64,000 bases of DNA from an uncultured Sutterella sp. (GCA_905202595.1 CAJKSP010000005.1:1-64000); one strand, 5' to 3'; numbered from the stretch's first letter, positions 25,881 through 35,569 are shown. Program-made: numbers and translations. Notes: a model not told the origin generated them from the sequence alone.

Positions 25881-28800
25881 ATGAAACAGAATTTCAAGAG
25901 CTGCGCGACGAAGACCATGATCGCTTCCGCGGTTGCTTCGATGATGGTGGGTGCAGCTTTCGCGGCTCCGGTCGGCTGGGAGGCTCAGCCTTCGGATGTT
26001 GAAACCGTCAAGGTGACCACATCCCAGACGATTAACCACAAAGCAGAGGACCTGACAGGGAATTTTGCTTACGAAGCTGCTGCTGACATTAAAGGGACCG
26101 TCAACTTCTTCGCGGCCAATAGCGGCAAACACACGTTTACGGGTAAGGCTTGGCTTAACAGCCTGACAACTTACACCGGTAGCGATTATCAAGTCGGAAT
26201 TAAGGGCTTGGTCGCAAACGGCGCAGAGATTCACAATCAAGGCCACATCTACATCAACGCCACAAAGGAAGCTTTCTGGCGCAATCAGGGCATGCTTGCT
26301 ACTGGCGGCACCATTGTTAATGACACAAAAGGCATCATCGTTACTGACAATGCGTACGGCATGGCTGCTGGCAGTGGCACCGGCAGCAATACCCTTACCA
26401 ATGAGGGCACGATTTATGTGAATGGCGGCGCCGGCATGGAGCTTGGCACCGGCATTGCGACGACCGGCTCCAACTCCGGCACGATCATTGCCAATCCCTC
26501 TTCTGCTGAAGGCGTGGACTCCATCGGCGTGCTCTTCGGCATGAGTGGTGAAAAAGCTACGTTCACGAACACCGGCATCATCGATGCCTCCAACGGCACG
26601 CATGCCATCAAAGTTGACTCTGGCTCTGCCGACATCAAGCTGACGGAAGGCACTGTCAAAGGCGCCATTCAGATCGGCGGCAAAACTAATTCCACAGTTG
26701 ATACCGTCAATCTCAAGATCAATGAAGCAGCGGCTGTCGAAGGCGATCTCACCATCTATGGCGGCACGGTCAATCTGAAGAGTGACGACAATGCCGTTTT
26801 GCACGGCAACCTCATCTCGCTCGGCGGCACCACGGACATTCAAGGCACCACGACAGTAGATAGCCTTGTCGTCGGCCGTCAGGCCTCTGGCACGGGCGAC
26901 AATGTTGTCCAAGCAACCGCTGGCAATATCAGTGTGGCTGGACAGCTTGCTACGCAGACAGCTTCTGTTCTTAACGGCACGCTAACGGTTAAGGACAGCG
27001 CCACGCTGGCTGCAGATAAGATCGCTATCGCTTCCAGCGACGCTACGCTTACCGTTGAGGGCATCCTCCAAACCTCATCGGATCAGGTTTATACGGTCGC
27101 GGATGACCAAGCTTCTCTGACGCAGGGACTTAAGTTTTCGAATGGCGAGCTGCATTTGACGGACGAAACGTTCACGAGCAGCGTGTGGGACAACCTCACA
27201 GACGCCTTAGGTTCAAACGGAACTTTCACGTTCGACACCGCAACCTATGTGGCAACGGGTGAAAACGAAGTCATTAATTACGAAACGCTGAATAAGTACC
27301 AGCGTCTCGGCAAGGCCGTCGTAGTTAAAAATGCAGCTGCCAAAGATACGGAAGTCGTATTGGATAAGTTGAGCACCGGCACTGACTATACCCTTGGCGC
27401 CTTCGACTTTAAGGTTGCGGCTGACGCAGAAGGCACTGATAAATGGAATCTCACGGTCGGCGATACAGATAACGGCACTGCCATCTTCCGCGGTGCAGCC
27501 GACGGCGAAGTGTTCATGAATGCCGGCGACGCAACCATTACGCTGAACAATGTCGAATTCGGCCAGGAAGACTCTGACCGCGGCAATGTTTCAAACACGG
27601 TGAAGTTGGGCACGAATACGACAGTTAATGCCGGTACATTCACGTTCAACGAAGTCAACCTGAACCAACTCAACTTTTATGCCAACGAAGGCAGCACGCT
27701 CAAAGTCGGCTCTGTAACAGCAAAGGCCGATGGCCAAAACGCTGGCGGACTAGTGGCTGATGGCGGCAAAATTATCTATGCCGATCAAGCGGATGAAAAT
27801 GGCAATCTCACTGTCAATGGTGTGGCATATATCCGTAATGGAGGCACATATGTAGCCGGCAATCATGACTTCGCTGGCGTGACGGCTGCTAATGCTCTTT
27901 ATATTGGGCAAAAGACGACTTTTGCCGACGGTGTGCAATTTGGTTCTGCTGAAACAGAACCAAACTACGTTGTCTTCGACATGGCGTCGATCGCAAATGC
28001 TGGCTATACAGCAGAAGCTGAAGGCAGTATTTTGACGGTCAATGGTGACAAGTTTACTGGGGATAAGGCAGCGACTATTCGTCTTATCAACAAAGACAAG
28101 CGCATTGCCGATGTCGAAACCGATGATGATGGCTTCAATACCTATATCCTCAACGTCGGTAAGTTCGGTAATTCCGTTTCTGAAAACGCAGAATTGGAAA
28201 ACGTCGGCGATTTGTTCGGCCAAGAGTACAACGTTACTTACTCAAGCACAGATGGCACTGTAAAGGTTGAAGTAGACCGAACGGGTGCTCATTCAACTTT
28301 GTCCAAGGAGAATTCTGCTGCTGCTCAGGCTGCAGCCGATGCATTAAAGACCTGGGACACCGATGCTCTTGGTTTGGTTTCCCTGACGAAGAATGAAATT
28401 GCTCAGAAGCTTGGCTACGCTGACTGGCAAGAAGCAGAAACAGCCGGCGTTCAATTGAGCGATGTGCAGAATCGAGTTCTTGATTCCAGCGACGAGGTCA
28501 TGATCGGCGCCATCGCCTCAGGCGCTTTCTCCGCTTCGGTTGACTATGTGAACGAAGTGGCTAAGACGCTCAATCGTCGGAACAGCATTGCCAATCTCAA
28601 TACGGAGCGCAATCCGAATGGTCTGACGGCTTGGGTGGACGTCTTTGGTTCCGCCAATGAAGCCAAGAGCCTCTTTGACGACAGCGACGGCCACTACGGC
28701 TACGAATCCGACATTTACGGCGCGATGCTTGGCTTCGACTGGGTTGCCCCGTGCGGAGCAATCGTGGGCGCTGCGATCAACGTCGGTTCTGCAGACAGCA

Positions 28801-29417
28801 ACTCCGTGGGCGACTTCTCCACGAAGTCTGATGCTGACAGCGACTACTACGGCATCAGCCTCTATGGCTCGCATCGCATCGGCAACTTCAACGGCACGGT
28901 CGACTTCGGCTACATCCATTCGAAGAACGACATCACGACGAAGACGTTCTTCGGCTCGTTCGGCGAATCGCTTGACGGCGACATCTTCACGATCGGCCTC
29001 GGCGCTGAGTACCTCGTCAATGCCGGCGCATTCAACGTCGTGCCGCATGCCGGCCTCCGCTGGTCTCGTCTCGCCATGGACGACAGCCAGTACGGCGCTG
29101 ACTACGACGCCATGAACCTCTTCCAGATGCCCATGGGCGTGACCTTCTCCGGCACGATCGAAACGGCCGGCATGAAGGTGGCTCCGATGCTCGACATCTC
29201 GGTGGTTCCGGCCTTCGGCGACAAGGATGCCGTGGCGAACTTCATGGGCGGCTACAGCGAAACGGTTCGCGTCGTCGACACCAACCCGGTGCAGATGACC
29301 CTTGGCGTCAATGCCTCGGTCGATGCCTGGACCTTCGGCGTCAACTACGGCCTCACGGCCGGCGGCGACGATCGTTTGAACAACTCGTTCAACCTCAACG
29401 CCCGCTACACGTTCTAA
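25881..29417 (+). CDS. Classical autotransporter (type Va) with beta-helical passenger
   Basis: The 1178-residue protein has a signal peptide ending VGAAFA, a Thr/Gly/Asn-rich passenger of roughly 850 residues with repeated short strands (for example TLTNEGTIYVNGGAGMELGT and VNLKSDDNAVLHGNLISLGG), and a C-terminal beta-domain from about residue 905 (GLTAWVDVFGSANEAKSLF to the end). The last residues NLNARYTF have the alternating pattern and terminal Phe recognised by the Bam complex. The passenger has no protease triad I can see and is likely an adhesin. Passenger DNA is near 45-50% G+C in the lines I counted, the barrel-coding part near 60-65%. GGAG precedes the ATG by 6 bases. Expression may be phase variable through the C9 tract. 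Confidence 0.93.
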   Translation: MKQNFKSCATKTMIASAVASMMVGAAFAAPVGWEAQPSDVETVKVTTSQTINHKAEDLTGNFAYEAAADIKGTVNFFAANSGKHTFTGKAWLNSLTTYTGSDYQVGIKGLVANGAEIHNQGHIYINATKEAFWRNQGMLATGGTIVNDTKGIIVTDNAYGMAAGSGTGSNTLTNEGTIYVNGGAGMELGTGIATTGSNSGTIIANPSSAEGVDSIGVLFGMSGEKATFTNTGIIDASNGTHAIKVDSGSADIKLTEGTVKGAIQIGGKTNSTVDTVNLKINEAAAVEGDLTIYGGTVNLKSDDNAVLHGNLISLGGTTDIQGTTTVDSLVVGRQASGTGDNVVQATAGNISVAGQLATQTASVLNGTLTVKDSATLAADKIAIASSDATLTVEGILQTSSDQVYTVADDQASLTQGLKFSNGELHLTDETFTSSVWDNLTDALGSNGTFTFDTATYVATGENEVINYETLNKYQRLGKAVVVKNAAAKDTEVVLDKLSTGTDYTLGAFDFKVAADAEGTDKWNLTVGDTDNGTAIFRGAADGEVFMNAGDATITLNNVEFGQEDSDRGNVSNTVKLGTNTTVNAGTFTFNEVNLNQLNFYANEGSTLKVGSVTAKADGQNAGGLVADGGKIIYADQADENGNLTVNGVAYIRNGGTYVAGNHDFAGVTAANALYIGQKTTFADGVQFGSAETEPNYVVFDMASIANAGYTAEAEGSILTVNGDKFTGDKAATIRLINKDKRIADVETDDDGFNTYILNVGKFGNSVSENAELENVGDLFGQEYNVTYSSTDGTVKVEVDRTGAHSTLSKENSAAAQAAADALKTWDTDALGLVSLTKNEIAQKLGYADWQEAETAGVQLSDVQNRVLDSSDEVMIGAIASGAFSASVDYVNEVAKTLNRRNSIANLNTERNPNGLTAWVDVFGSANEAKSLFDDSDGHYGYESDIYGAMLGFDWVAPCGAIVGAAINVGSADSNSVGDFSTKSDADSDYYGISLYGSHRIGNFNGTVDFGYIHSKNDITTKTFFGSFGESLDGDIFTIGLGAEYLVNAGAFNVVPHAGLRWSRLAMDDSQYGADYDAMNLFQMPMGVTFSGTIETAGMKVAPMLDISVVPAFGDKDAVANFMGGYSETVRVVDTNPVQMTLGVNASVDAWTFGVNYGLTAGGDDRLNNSFNLNARYTF

Positions 29418-29631
29418 ACGCCCTTTTCTTCGGCTCAGGCGCTTCGGCGCCCGGGTCGAGACGAAGAGCGCATGAACGCCGCGCTTGAGAAGGCGGATCT
29501 GCGCCCGCAGAAGCGCAGCCGCCTTCCGCACCGCTTTTTCCTCCGCTTGGCTTGAAAGCAGAGGAGGCCCGCTGCACAAAGCCTGCCGCATGGCGCAGCG
29601 CGGCTGCGAACTCCAAATCAAGCAGCTTTGC

Positions 29632-29667
29632 GCCCGTTTCCCGTGCAAGCGGGAAGCGGGCCTTTTT
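29632..29667 (+). terminator. Rho-independent terminator between autotransporter and HTH gene
   Basis: GCCCGTTTCCCG (29632-29643) pairs with CGGGAAGCGGGC (29650-29661) with one G-T pair, followed by CTTTTT. It lies 215 bases after the autotransporter stop and only 27 before the next ATG. Confidence 0.8.
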
Positions 29668-29693
29668 GTTGTCTATTTCCGGAGAAACGCCCA

Positions 29694-30125
29694 ATGGGTG
29701 CCCAGGCTTTGATCATCACGCAGCAGAACGCTGCGCCGAAGCCATCGCGCACGCGACCGAACTTTGCTTCCGAAATCAAGCGCAAGGCTGCGCTTGAGCT
29801 CTTTCAAGAAGGCTTCGGCTACAAGCGCACGGCCGCCGCACTCGGACTGCCGACCAACACTGTGCGCGACTGGGCGCGCGCCTGGCGGAAAGGCCGCTTT
29901 CACATCCGGCTCAACGCCAATCAATACCGCTACAGCGCCAAAACAAAGCTTCTCGTACTCGATATGCGCCGCCGAGGACTGCCGTGGCGCGAGATTGCCG
30001 AATCAACCGGCGTGCCGACTTCGACCTGCCGCTCTTGGTACGCTAAGGCGGAAGCCAACCCAGCCGCTGCGGCCAAGCTTTATGCTGATCGCGCGGCAGA
30101 ACGCCGCAGGAGCAGCTTTCGATGA
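29694..30125 (+). CDS. Double helix-turn-helix protein, transposase-like DNA-binding part
   Basis: The 143-residue basic protein has two similar helix-turn-helix units: KRKAALELFQEGFGYKRTAAALGLPTNTVRDWARA (about residues 28-62, in outline) and LLVLDMRRRGLPWREIAESTGVPTSTCRSWYAK (about 84-116). Paired units like these occur in IS630/Tc1 and IS3-type transposases, but no catalytic DDE domain follows. GGAGAAAC lies 9 bases before the ATG at 29694. Its stop overlaps the ATG of the next gene (ATGA at 30122-30125), so it was once, or still is, co-translated with a DNA glycosylase-like gene. A domesticated regulator is one reading. Confidence 0.7.
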   Translation: MGAQALIITQQNAAPKPSRTRPNFASEIKRKAALELFQEGFGYKRTAAALGLPTNTVRDWARAWRKGRFHIRLNANQYRYSAKTKLLVLDMRRRGLPWREIAESTGVPTSTCRSWYAKAEANPAAAAKLYADRAAERRRSSFR

Positions 30126-30885
30126 AGTCACCCGTCCAATCCAACAGCCTCTTGGCGAGCCCCGACGCGCTCGTTGCCTGCCGCGCCTTCATTCTTAAGG
30201 CGCGCGCATCCGCCCAAGCCGAAGGCTCGGCCGCCGTCTGTGCAGGGAGAGGCCGCGGAAATGCCGCTCCTCTGCTGGATCGCGGCCGACTCTGGTCAGC
30301 GCTCGTCTGCACTATTTTGACAACCCAGCAGCCGACGACGGAGCTCAGCCTTTTTCCGTCCCTGCCTCAAAGTCCAGAAATCACGCGAAGCTGGGTTGCT
30401 GCGCAGGGCGACCGCTTGGAAGAGCGCCTTGCGCTCTTCTGCCGGTCGCGCGGCGTGCGAAGGCTCACTTCATAGCCAACGCCTGGACAACGCTGGAGAC
30501 AGCCGGCGCGTGGCCCATTCTGGAGGCGGCCGTCAGCATTCTGCTTGCAGGCGAGCCTTCGCTCCTGCGGGAGCGCGCTGCTGCCAATGCCATTGAAGGA
30601 CTTCTTGACGGCGTAGGCGCGAAGCAGGCCCGCGCCTTTCTCAGAAGCCTCGGCCTTCTGACGCACGGCTCCGTCATTGATACGCGCCTCCTGAACGCCT
30701 TGGCGTCCTTCGGCATTCAAGCGCTGCCGACCCCCGCGGCGCTGGAGCGCCGCGCGGTCTATCAGCGCGTCGAAGACTTCATCGAGTCGCTCTGCCGCTC
30801 GCTCTCCGATTTGAATATCCTGCCGTGCGAGCTCGATGCGCTCGTCACGCAAGCCATGCCGCGCAATCCCTCGTTCAGCTTTTGA
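30122..30885 (+). pseudogene. Ogg2-like DNA glycosylase/lyase, frameshifted
   Basis: Two frames together encode one 8-oxoguanine glycosylase/AP-lyase of the helix-hairpin-helix superfamily. The first frame (from ATG 30122) has LWSALVCTILTTQQPTTELS and ends at TAG 30473-30475. The second frame picks up at about 30460 (KAHFIANAWTTLETAG) and carries the family core DGVGAKQARAFLRSLG, with the catalytic Lys, and VIDTRLLNAL with the catalytic Asp, up to 30885. One missing base near 30456-30460 accounts for the break. A sequencing error or ribosomal slippage cannot be excluded; no slippery heptamer is visible. It overlaps the HTH gene by 4 bases. Confidence 0.75.
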
Positions 30886-30898
30886 TGCGGCTTCCGCT

Positions 30899-31654
30899 TC
30901 AGAATGCCGCTGCGCACTGCGAGCGGCTGCGCAAGCTTGAAAGCGCCTGCCGGCGCTCTCCTGCCGGCTGAGGCGGAAGCGCCTCGAGCAGCGCATCGAA
31001 TCGGTCCACGATGCGGTCGGCGCCCGCCTTCAGAAGGCTGTCGATCCAGCGCTCTTTGGCGCTGGGCTTGCAGGTGCCGGCAAATCCCCAGGCCGTCATG
31101 CCGGCCGCCTTGGCGCCGAGAATGCCGGCGGGACTGTCGTCGATCACGAGGCAGGCGTCAGGGCGCATGCCCATGACAGCCGCGGCATGAAGATGCAGAT
31201 CCGGCGCAGGTTTGCCTCGTGCAACATCCTCGGCGCTGAAGACCGCACTGCCGAAGCGGCCTGAAAGGCCTGTACAGGAAAAAGCGAACGCCAGACGCTT
31301 TCTGGGGCTGTTCGACGCCACGCAGAAAGGCATGCCCGCCGCTTCCAAGCGGTCGAGCGTCTCCTTCACGCGGGGCACCGCCTGAAGATGCGATTGGAAA
31401 AGCGCCTCGAGAATTTCGCGCTTGCAGGCTGCCCAGGCTTCAAGATCCTCAATGCAATAGACATTGGCGAGAAGCGATCGGATGGCTCTTGCATCCAGGC
31501 CAGTGAACTGCGTCATGGCGTCCTCGGGCGTCATGGGATGGCGCGGATTGCCGCAGCGCTTCGTAGCGAGCGAAGATGCGAGCGCCGACAGCGGCTCGCT
31601 GTCGATGAGAACGCCGTCGCAGTCCAGAATGATGAGCTCAACAGAAGGCTTCAT
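30899..31654 (-). CDS. HAD-superfamily phosphatase (GPH/beta-phosphoglucomutase type)
   Basis: The 251-residue protein has all four HAD motifs: ILDCDGVLIDSEPL (nucleophile Asp and acid Asp), CVASNSP, ARGKPAPD with the Lys, and LVIDDSPAGI. The cap inserted after motif I is the small alpha-helical type used by phosphoglycolate phosphatases and sugar-phosphate phosphatases. The substrate is not readable. GAGAAAG precedes the ATG at 31654. It converges on the glycosylase gene with 13 bases between the ends and lies alone on its strand. Confidence 0.85.
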   Translation of the reverse strand: MKPSVELIILDCDGVLIDSEPLSALASSLATKRCGNPRHPMTPEDAMTQFTGLDARAIRSLLANVYCIEDLEAWAACKREILEALFQSHLQAVPRVKETLDRLEAAGMPFCVASNSPRKRLAFAFSCTGLSGRFGSAVFSAEDVARGKPAPDLHLHAAAVMGMRPDACLVIDDSPAGILGAKAAGMTAWGFAGTCKPSAKERWIDSLLKAGADRIVDRFDALLEALPPQPAGERRQALSSLRSRSQCAAAF

Positions 31655-31805
31655 AGTCTTTCTCTTCTTTTATTTCTTCATTTGAATTCCGGAAAGACCT
31701 TAAGCGAAGCAGATGACAGCGCCTTGGCAGCGCGATGACGGCTTTGTGACAAGAAGCCGTCTGAAGCCTGAACAACTGCGCGCTCGCGCCTTTTCAAGCG
31801 CCGCC

Positions 31806-32546
31806 TTAAGCCTTGAGGGCCGCCTGCGCCAGTGCATCCGGCAGCGCATCGGCCACATAGAGCGAGCGGCCCTTTCGCTGAAGGAGCCCAGCCTTGGCGA
31901 GCGCCGAAAGCTCGCGGCTCACAGCGGAGCGCGTGGCATGCGCCATTTCGCTCAGCTCCTGCGCCGTAACGGGATAAGGCACGCGGCTCCAGCCGGGCGC
32001 GAGCGGCGCGCCAGCCGCCTCAAAGAGCGCGAGCAGAAGAAGCCCCGTGCGAATCTTGAGCGGCGCCAAGTCATTCACCAGCAGTCCGTCGATCTGAGAT
32101 TCGTGATTTGAGAGGAGTCTCTCTATGTAGGCCGTGCGCAGATCCGGCATCTCAGCAAGCGCGGACTGAAAGGCATCGGCGCTGATGCGCCGCATGACGA
32201 CGGGACCTATCGCTCGGGCGACAAGCGGCATCGGCTCTCCCGAGTGAATGACGGCCTTGGGGGCGCCGAGCAGCGTTCCAGCCGGGAAAAGGCCTGTCAT
32301 GCGGCCGATGCCGCCGCCGAAAAGCACATAGGTTGCGACGAGCCCCGACTCCACGCGCCGCACGGCTCGATCAAGGCCGAAAGTGAAAATATCGTGTGCT
32401 GGCCGCTCCTCTGCCGCGCCGCCGGCAAAAAGTTCGGCAAAGCGTTCGTCGTCAGGCCTCAGCAGCCAGGGACGGTCGGAATAAAAGCCGCAGCGCGCGC
32501 TGGCAAGAAGCCGAGCAAAAGGCGAAATGGAAAGCGATTCGGACAT
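31806..32546 (-). CDS. Crp/Fnr-family regulator
   Basis: The 246-residue protein has an N-terminal cupin-like sensor (about residues 45-130: VESGLVATYVLFGGGIGRMTGLFPAGTLLGAP) and a C-terminal winged helix (VTAQELSEMAHATRSAVSRELSALAKAGLL). It lacks the N-terminal cysteine cluster of FNR, and the cyclic-nucleotide Arg pocket is not evident, so the ligand is unknown. ATG 32546 begins the family sequence; the longer frame to 32654 does not. It lies just downstream of the Tat flavin reductase gene on the same strand (187 bases apart), and such pairs often have the regulator controlling the reductase. Confidence 0.75.
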   Translation of the reverse strand: MSESLSISPFARLLASARCGFYSDRPWLLRPDDERFAELFAGGAAEERPAHDIFTFGLDRAVRRVESGLVATYVLFGGGIGRMTGLFPAGTLLGAPKAVIHSGEPMPLVARAIGPVVMRRISADAFQSALAEMPDLRTAYIERLLSNHESQIDGLLVNDLAPLKIRTGLLLLALFEAAGAPLAPGWSRVPYPVTAQELSEMAHATRSAVSRELSALAKAGLLQRKGRSLYVADALPDALAQAALKA

Positions 32547-32733
32547 GAGCGGAAAGCGTTCCCAAAAGGATGCGGGCAGCAAGATCCTCTTTTCTTCATT
32601 CTGCCAAACAGCACATGACGCCGCCAAACAGCAGGCGGCCGGCGCAGCGCGCATTATCTGCGCGCCGCGCCGGCCGCCTTCGGGCGAAAGTTGCTGAAGC
32701 GCTTCAGAACGAGCGTGCTTCAGGCTTTGCCGG

Positions 32734-34308
32734 TCAGATGCCCTTTTCGATCTGCGAGAGCGCCGCTTCGGCCGCCACGCGGCCGGAGGTCATAGCGAAG
32801 GACGAAGCCGAGCCTTCGCAGCGCAGGTCGTACGACGAATCGTAGAGGCCGCCGATGTCCTGGCCCACAACGAAGAGGTTCGGGATGACGTCGCCCTGCG
32901 GGTTCTTCGCCTGGAAGCTCGGCGTCACCGTCACGCCGCCCAGCGTAAGGAAGAAGCAGCGGATGGCCTTGAGCGCGTAGTACGGGCCCTTCTCGAGATT
33001 GAACTTCTCGAGATGCTCGGGCAGACGGCCGAATTCCGGATCGTGCTTCTCTTCGGCGTACTTGTTCACCCTCTTCATCGTGTCGAGCAGGTTCTCCGGC
33101 GGCACGCCGATCTGCTGCGCGAGGTCCTGAATCGTATCGGCCTTGAAGGCCCAGCCGCGCTGCATGCCGATTTCCCAGGTCTTCGGGAGCGACTTGAGGG
33201 GCACGCCCGCCAGCACGATCGCATTGAAGGGCAGCACGGCGCCCTTGTTGATCATGCGGTCCATCTTCTCCTGGTCGAAGATCGTGTAGGAGACGCCGCC
33301 CGCCGAGGTCATGGCGTTGTAGACGTCAACGAAGACCGAGCCGCGGGACTCGTTGAAGAAGCGGCGGCCCGTATGGTCGACCCAGAGCCACGGCTGAGCG
33401 AGAGCGCAGCGGCCCTGCTTGAGTTCGTCCGGACCCGAGAACTGATTGATCGGGGGAACGTCCGGCAGATACGGCGCATTGCCTGCCACGGCATGCATGC
33501 CGGCAACGCCGGCGCCCACGAGGCGCGCCATGTTGATGCCGTCGCCCGTGCGGCCGTCGACAACCGGACCGCGGAGCCAAATCGGCTCAACCATGCCGAG
33601 AGCGGACGAGTCGAAGACGTACTGCGCGAGCATTTCCTTGTTGGCCGCAAAGCCGCCCGTCGCAATGATCACCTTCTTCGCATGAATGATGAGCTTGCCT
33701 TCCTTGGCGCTCGTCGCCTCGACGCCCACGACGCGGCCGTTCTCCGTGATGAGCTTCGTGGCCGTCGTCTCCATGTGGATTTCGCCGCCGCGCTTCTTGA
33801 CGTTCTCGATGAACTTCTGAATCACCGCCGCAGCGCCGCCCTTGAAGAGGTGCCACGTCTGCAGGGATTCGGACGGGCCGTACATCGTGCGGATGCCGCG
33901 GAATTCAATGCCCATGTCCTGAATCTCGTCGATCGTGCGGGCGGACTCTTCAATCAGCACGCGCAGAACCGCGGGATCGCAGCGGAAATGGTGATACTGC
34001 AGCGCCGCATCGAGCACCTGCTGCACGGTGGTCTTGATGCCGTGCTCCTTCTGATAGCGGGTGCCGACGCCGAGCGAGCCTTCCGGGAAGAGGCCGGCGC
34101 CGCCGAGGAACTTGAGCTTTTCAAGCACGATCGGCTTCGCGCCCTTGTTCACTGCGGCATTCGCCGCAGAAAGGCCGCCGAGGCCGCCGCCGATAATGAC
34201 GATGTCGGCCTTTTCTTCGAGAACGGCTGCTTCAGCGGCCATCGGCACGCTGGCGACAGCGGCCGCCGCAGCGGCTGAGCCGAGGAACTGACGACGATTG
34301 AGCTTCAT
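32734..34308 (-). CDS. Tat-exported FAD-dependent reductase (fumarate reductase/flavocytochrome superfamily)
   Basis: The 524-residue periplasmic flavoprotein has a twin-arginine signal (LNRRQFLGSAAAAAAV), the dinucleotide motif IVIIGGGLGGLSAANAA (about residues 37-53), and a capping domain in the middle, with an FAD-contacting GLYDSSYDLRCEGSASSF near the end. The His-Gly-x-Asn-Arg-Leu-Gly-Gly block that carries the catalytic arginine of fumarate reductases is absent, so the acceptor is likely a different unsaturated compound. No haem motif is present. It would take electrons from a cytochrome or quinol oxidoreductase in the periplasm. The next gene downstream is a Crp/Fnr regulator. Confidence 0.85.
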   Translation of the reverse strand: MKLNRRQFLGSAAAAAAVASVPMAAEAAVLEEKADIVIIGGGLGGLSAANAAVNKGAKPIVLEKLKFLGGAGLFPEGSLGVGTRYQKEHGIKTTVQQVLDAALQYHHFRCDPAVLRVLIEESARTIDEIQDMGIEFRGIRTMYGPSESLQTWHLFKGGAAAVIQKFIENVKKRGGEIHMETTATKLITENGRVVGVEATSAKEGKLIIHAKKVIIATGGFAANKEMLAQYVFDSSALGMVEPIWLRGPVVDGRTGDGINMARLVGAGVAGMHAVAGNAPYLPDVPPINQFSGPDELKQGRCALAQPWLWVDHTGRRFFNESRGSVFVDVYNAMTSAGGVSYTIFDQEKMDRMINKGAVLPFNAIVLAGVPLKSLPKTWEIGMQRGWAFKADTIQDLAQQIGVPPENLLDTMKRVNKYAEEKHDPEFGRLPEHLEKFNLEKGPYYALKAIRCFFLTLGGVTVTPSFQAKNPQGDVIPNLFVVGQDIGGLYDSSYDLRCEGSASSFAMTSGRVAAEAALSQIEKGI

Positions 34309-34645
34309 GGTCTTTCTCTCCTTTATCTAGCCTTGACGTCTGACGAGCCGCTCGATCCTCTGCTGAGCTGGTCTGGCGGCAGGGAAGAAATGGACTCGCG
34401 CCAAGGTCTGAATGGACTGCGGATCGAAGCATGATCCGCAAACGCTCTGCATCGTAGAGAAGCGGCAGAGAGAAACTGTGCTCAAGCGCACAAAGTGGGG
34501 TTTGTTCTCAAGGACGTTAACGGCTATGACTTTCCTGAGCTGAAGCCTGCGGGCGCTCCGTCAAAAGCAAAGCCGCTCCGCCTTCATCTGAAGGCAAAGC
34601 GGCTTTGCACTTTCCTAACCTGTCGGCGAGAAGCTGCGCCGGCTG
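34309..34645. other. Spacer between Tat reductase and ccmI, with a terminator
   Basis: The first part, directly before the reductase ATG, should hold its promoter; I see no strong box. The last part holds the ccmI terminator. No gene is visible. Confidence 0.5.
34563..34608 (-). terminator. Terminator after ccmI
   Basis: GCAAAGCCGCT (34567-34577) pairs with AGCGGCTTTGC (34598-34608), with an inner GCCTTC/GAAGGC stem, and the minus strand then reads TTTTG. Confidence 0.75.
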
Positions 34646-35569
34646 CTACGGCGCCGGGGCCTCTCCGCTTTCGGCGATCAGCTCATTGAGCTTCTTGACT
34701 GTTCCTTCAAAGCGCAGATACTGCGCGCTGTCGGGCGGCGTCTTCGTCATCATGAATTCGATCTGCTTCTTGGCGAGAGGCCAGTCCTCCGTCGCCATCG
34801 CTGCCAGGCTCACCAGCTCGACGGCCTTGTCGTTTTCCGGCTGCAGGCCAAGCGCCTGAAGGAGCACGCGCTTGGCGTCGCCATAGTGCGCCTTGTCCTG
34901 CGCCGTCAGCACCGCCGCACCGTATTCCAGCATGATGTCGGGATCCTGACGAATCTTCTCGTCGGCCGCACGCGCCGAGCGATAGGCCTGCGACGCGCCC
35001 ATGAAGTCGCCCGCATCGATTCGACGGTGAGCAAGGAGCACCCAGGCCCGCCCGTCCTTCGGGCTCTCCTCCAGATAGGTTTCGATGGATTCAGCCGAAG
35101 CCGTCCCCTGCATCACCGCCTGCTCCTTCTGAAGCATCATGAGCTCCGGCGCGCCGAGCTTCGCATAGAGACCGGCGGAAACAACCGCGAAGCCTGCAGC
35201 TACGGCGGCAGCGAAAGCGCCGCGGGGAATTCTGAGCGGCTTGGCCGCATAGGCGGCCGCTTCGTCTTCGCTTGCCTTGAGCTCCCGAGATTCGGCCACG
35301 GCGCGGCTTTCGAGGTCGGCAAGCAGCGACTGATAGAGCGCTGGCGTCACGGCGCCGCGAGCCAGATCTCCATCAAGACGAGCCTTTTCGTCGCGAAGCG
35401 CCTGCGCCAGATTGGCGCGCGCCTCCTTCGCATCCTGGGCAACGTCGGATGCCGAAGCATCGGACGCGCCGCCCTCAGAGCGGCGCTTCAGGATCGTCGG
35501 CATCAGAATGGCAATCGCCGCGAGGAGCATCAGCAGCTCGACGGCATAGAGAATCACGCGGTCAGTCAT
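34646..35569 (-). CDS. ccmI: CcmI-like TPR protein for c-type cytochrome maturation
   Basis: The 307-residue protein has an N-terminal membrane helix (VILYAVELLMLLAAIAILMPTIL), a charged coiled-coil loop, the typical second helix (GAFAAAVAAGFAVVSAGLYAKLG near residue 125) and C-terminal TPR units (DGRAWVLLAHRRIDAGDFMGASQAY, YGDAKRVLLQALGLQPENDKAVEL). This is the CcmI layout, which presents apocytochromes to the CcmFH haem ligase in the periplasm. It lies 240 bases downstream of the octaheme nitrite reductase gene on the same strand; the other ccm genes are not in the window. A dedicated chaperone for the eight-haem enzyme is plausible, and some nitrite reductases with a CXXCK haem do need such helpers (NrfG). 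Confidence 0.8.
   Translation of the reverse strand: MTDRVILYAVELLMLLAAIAILMPTILKRRSEGGASDASASDVAQDAKEARANLAQALRDEKARLDGDLARGAVTPALYQSLLADLESRAVAESRELKASEDEAAAYAAKPLRIPRGAFAAAVAAGFAVVSAGLYAKLGAPELMMLQKEQAVMQGTASAESIETYLEESPKDGRAWVLLAHRRIDAGDFMGASQAYRSARAADEKIRQDPDIMLEYGAAVLTAQDKAHYGDAKRVLLQALGLQPENDKAVELVSLAAMATEDWPLAKKQIEFMMTKTPPDSAQYLRFEGTVKKLNELIAESGEAPAP

Noticed and set aside
33013..34278. 421-codon plus-strand frame opposite the Tat flavin reductase
   Set aside because: It is a shadow of the reductase gene with His/Arg/Glu-biased sequence and no ribosome-binding site.
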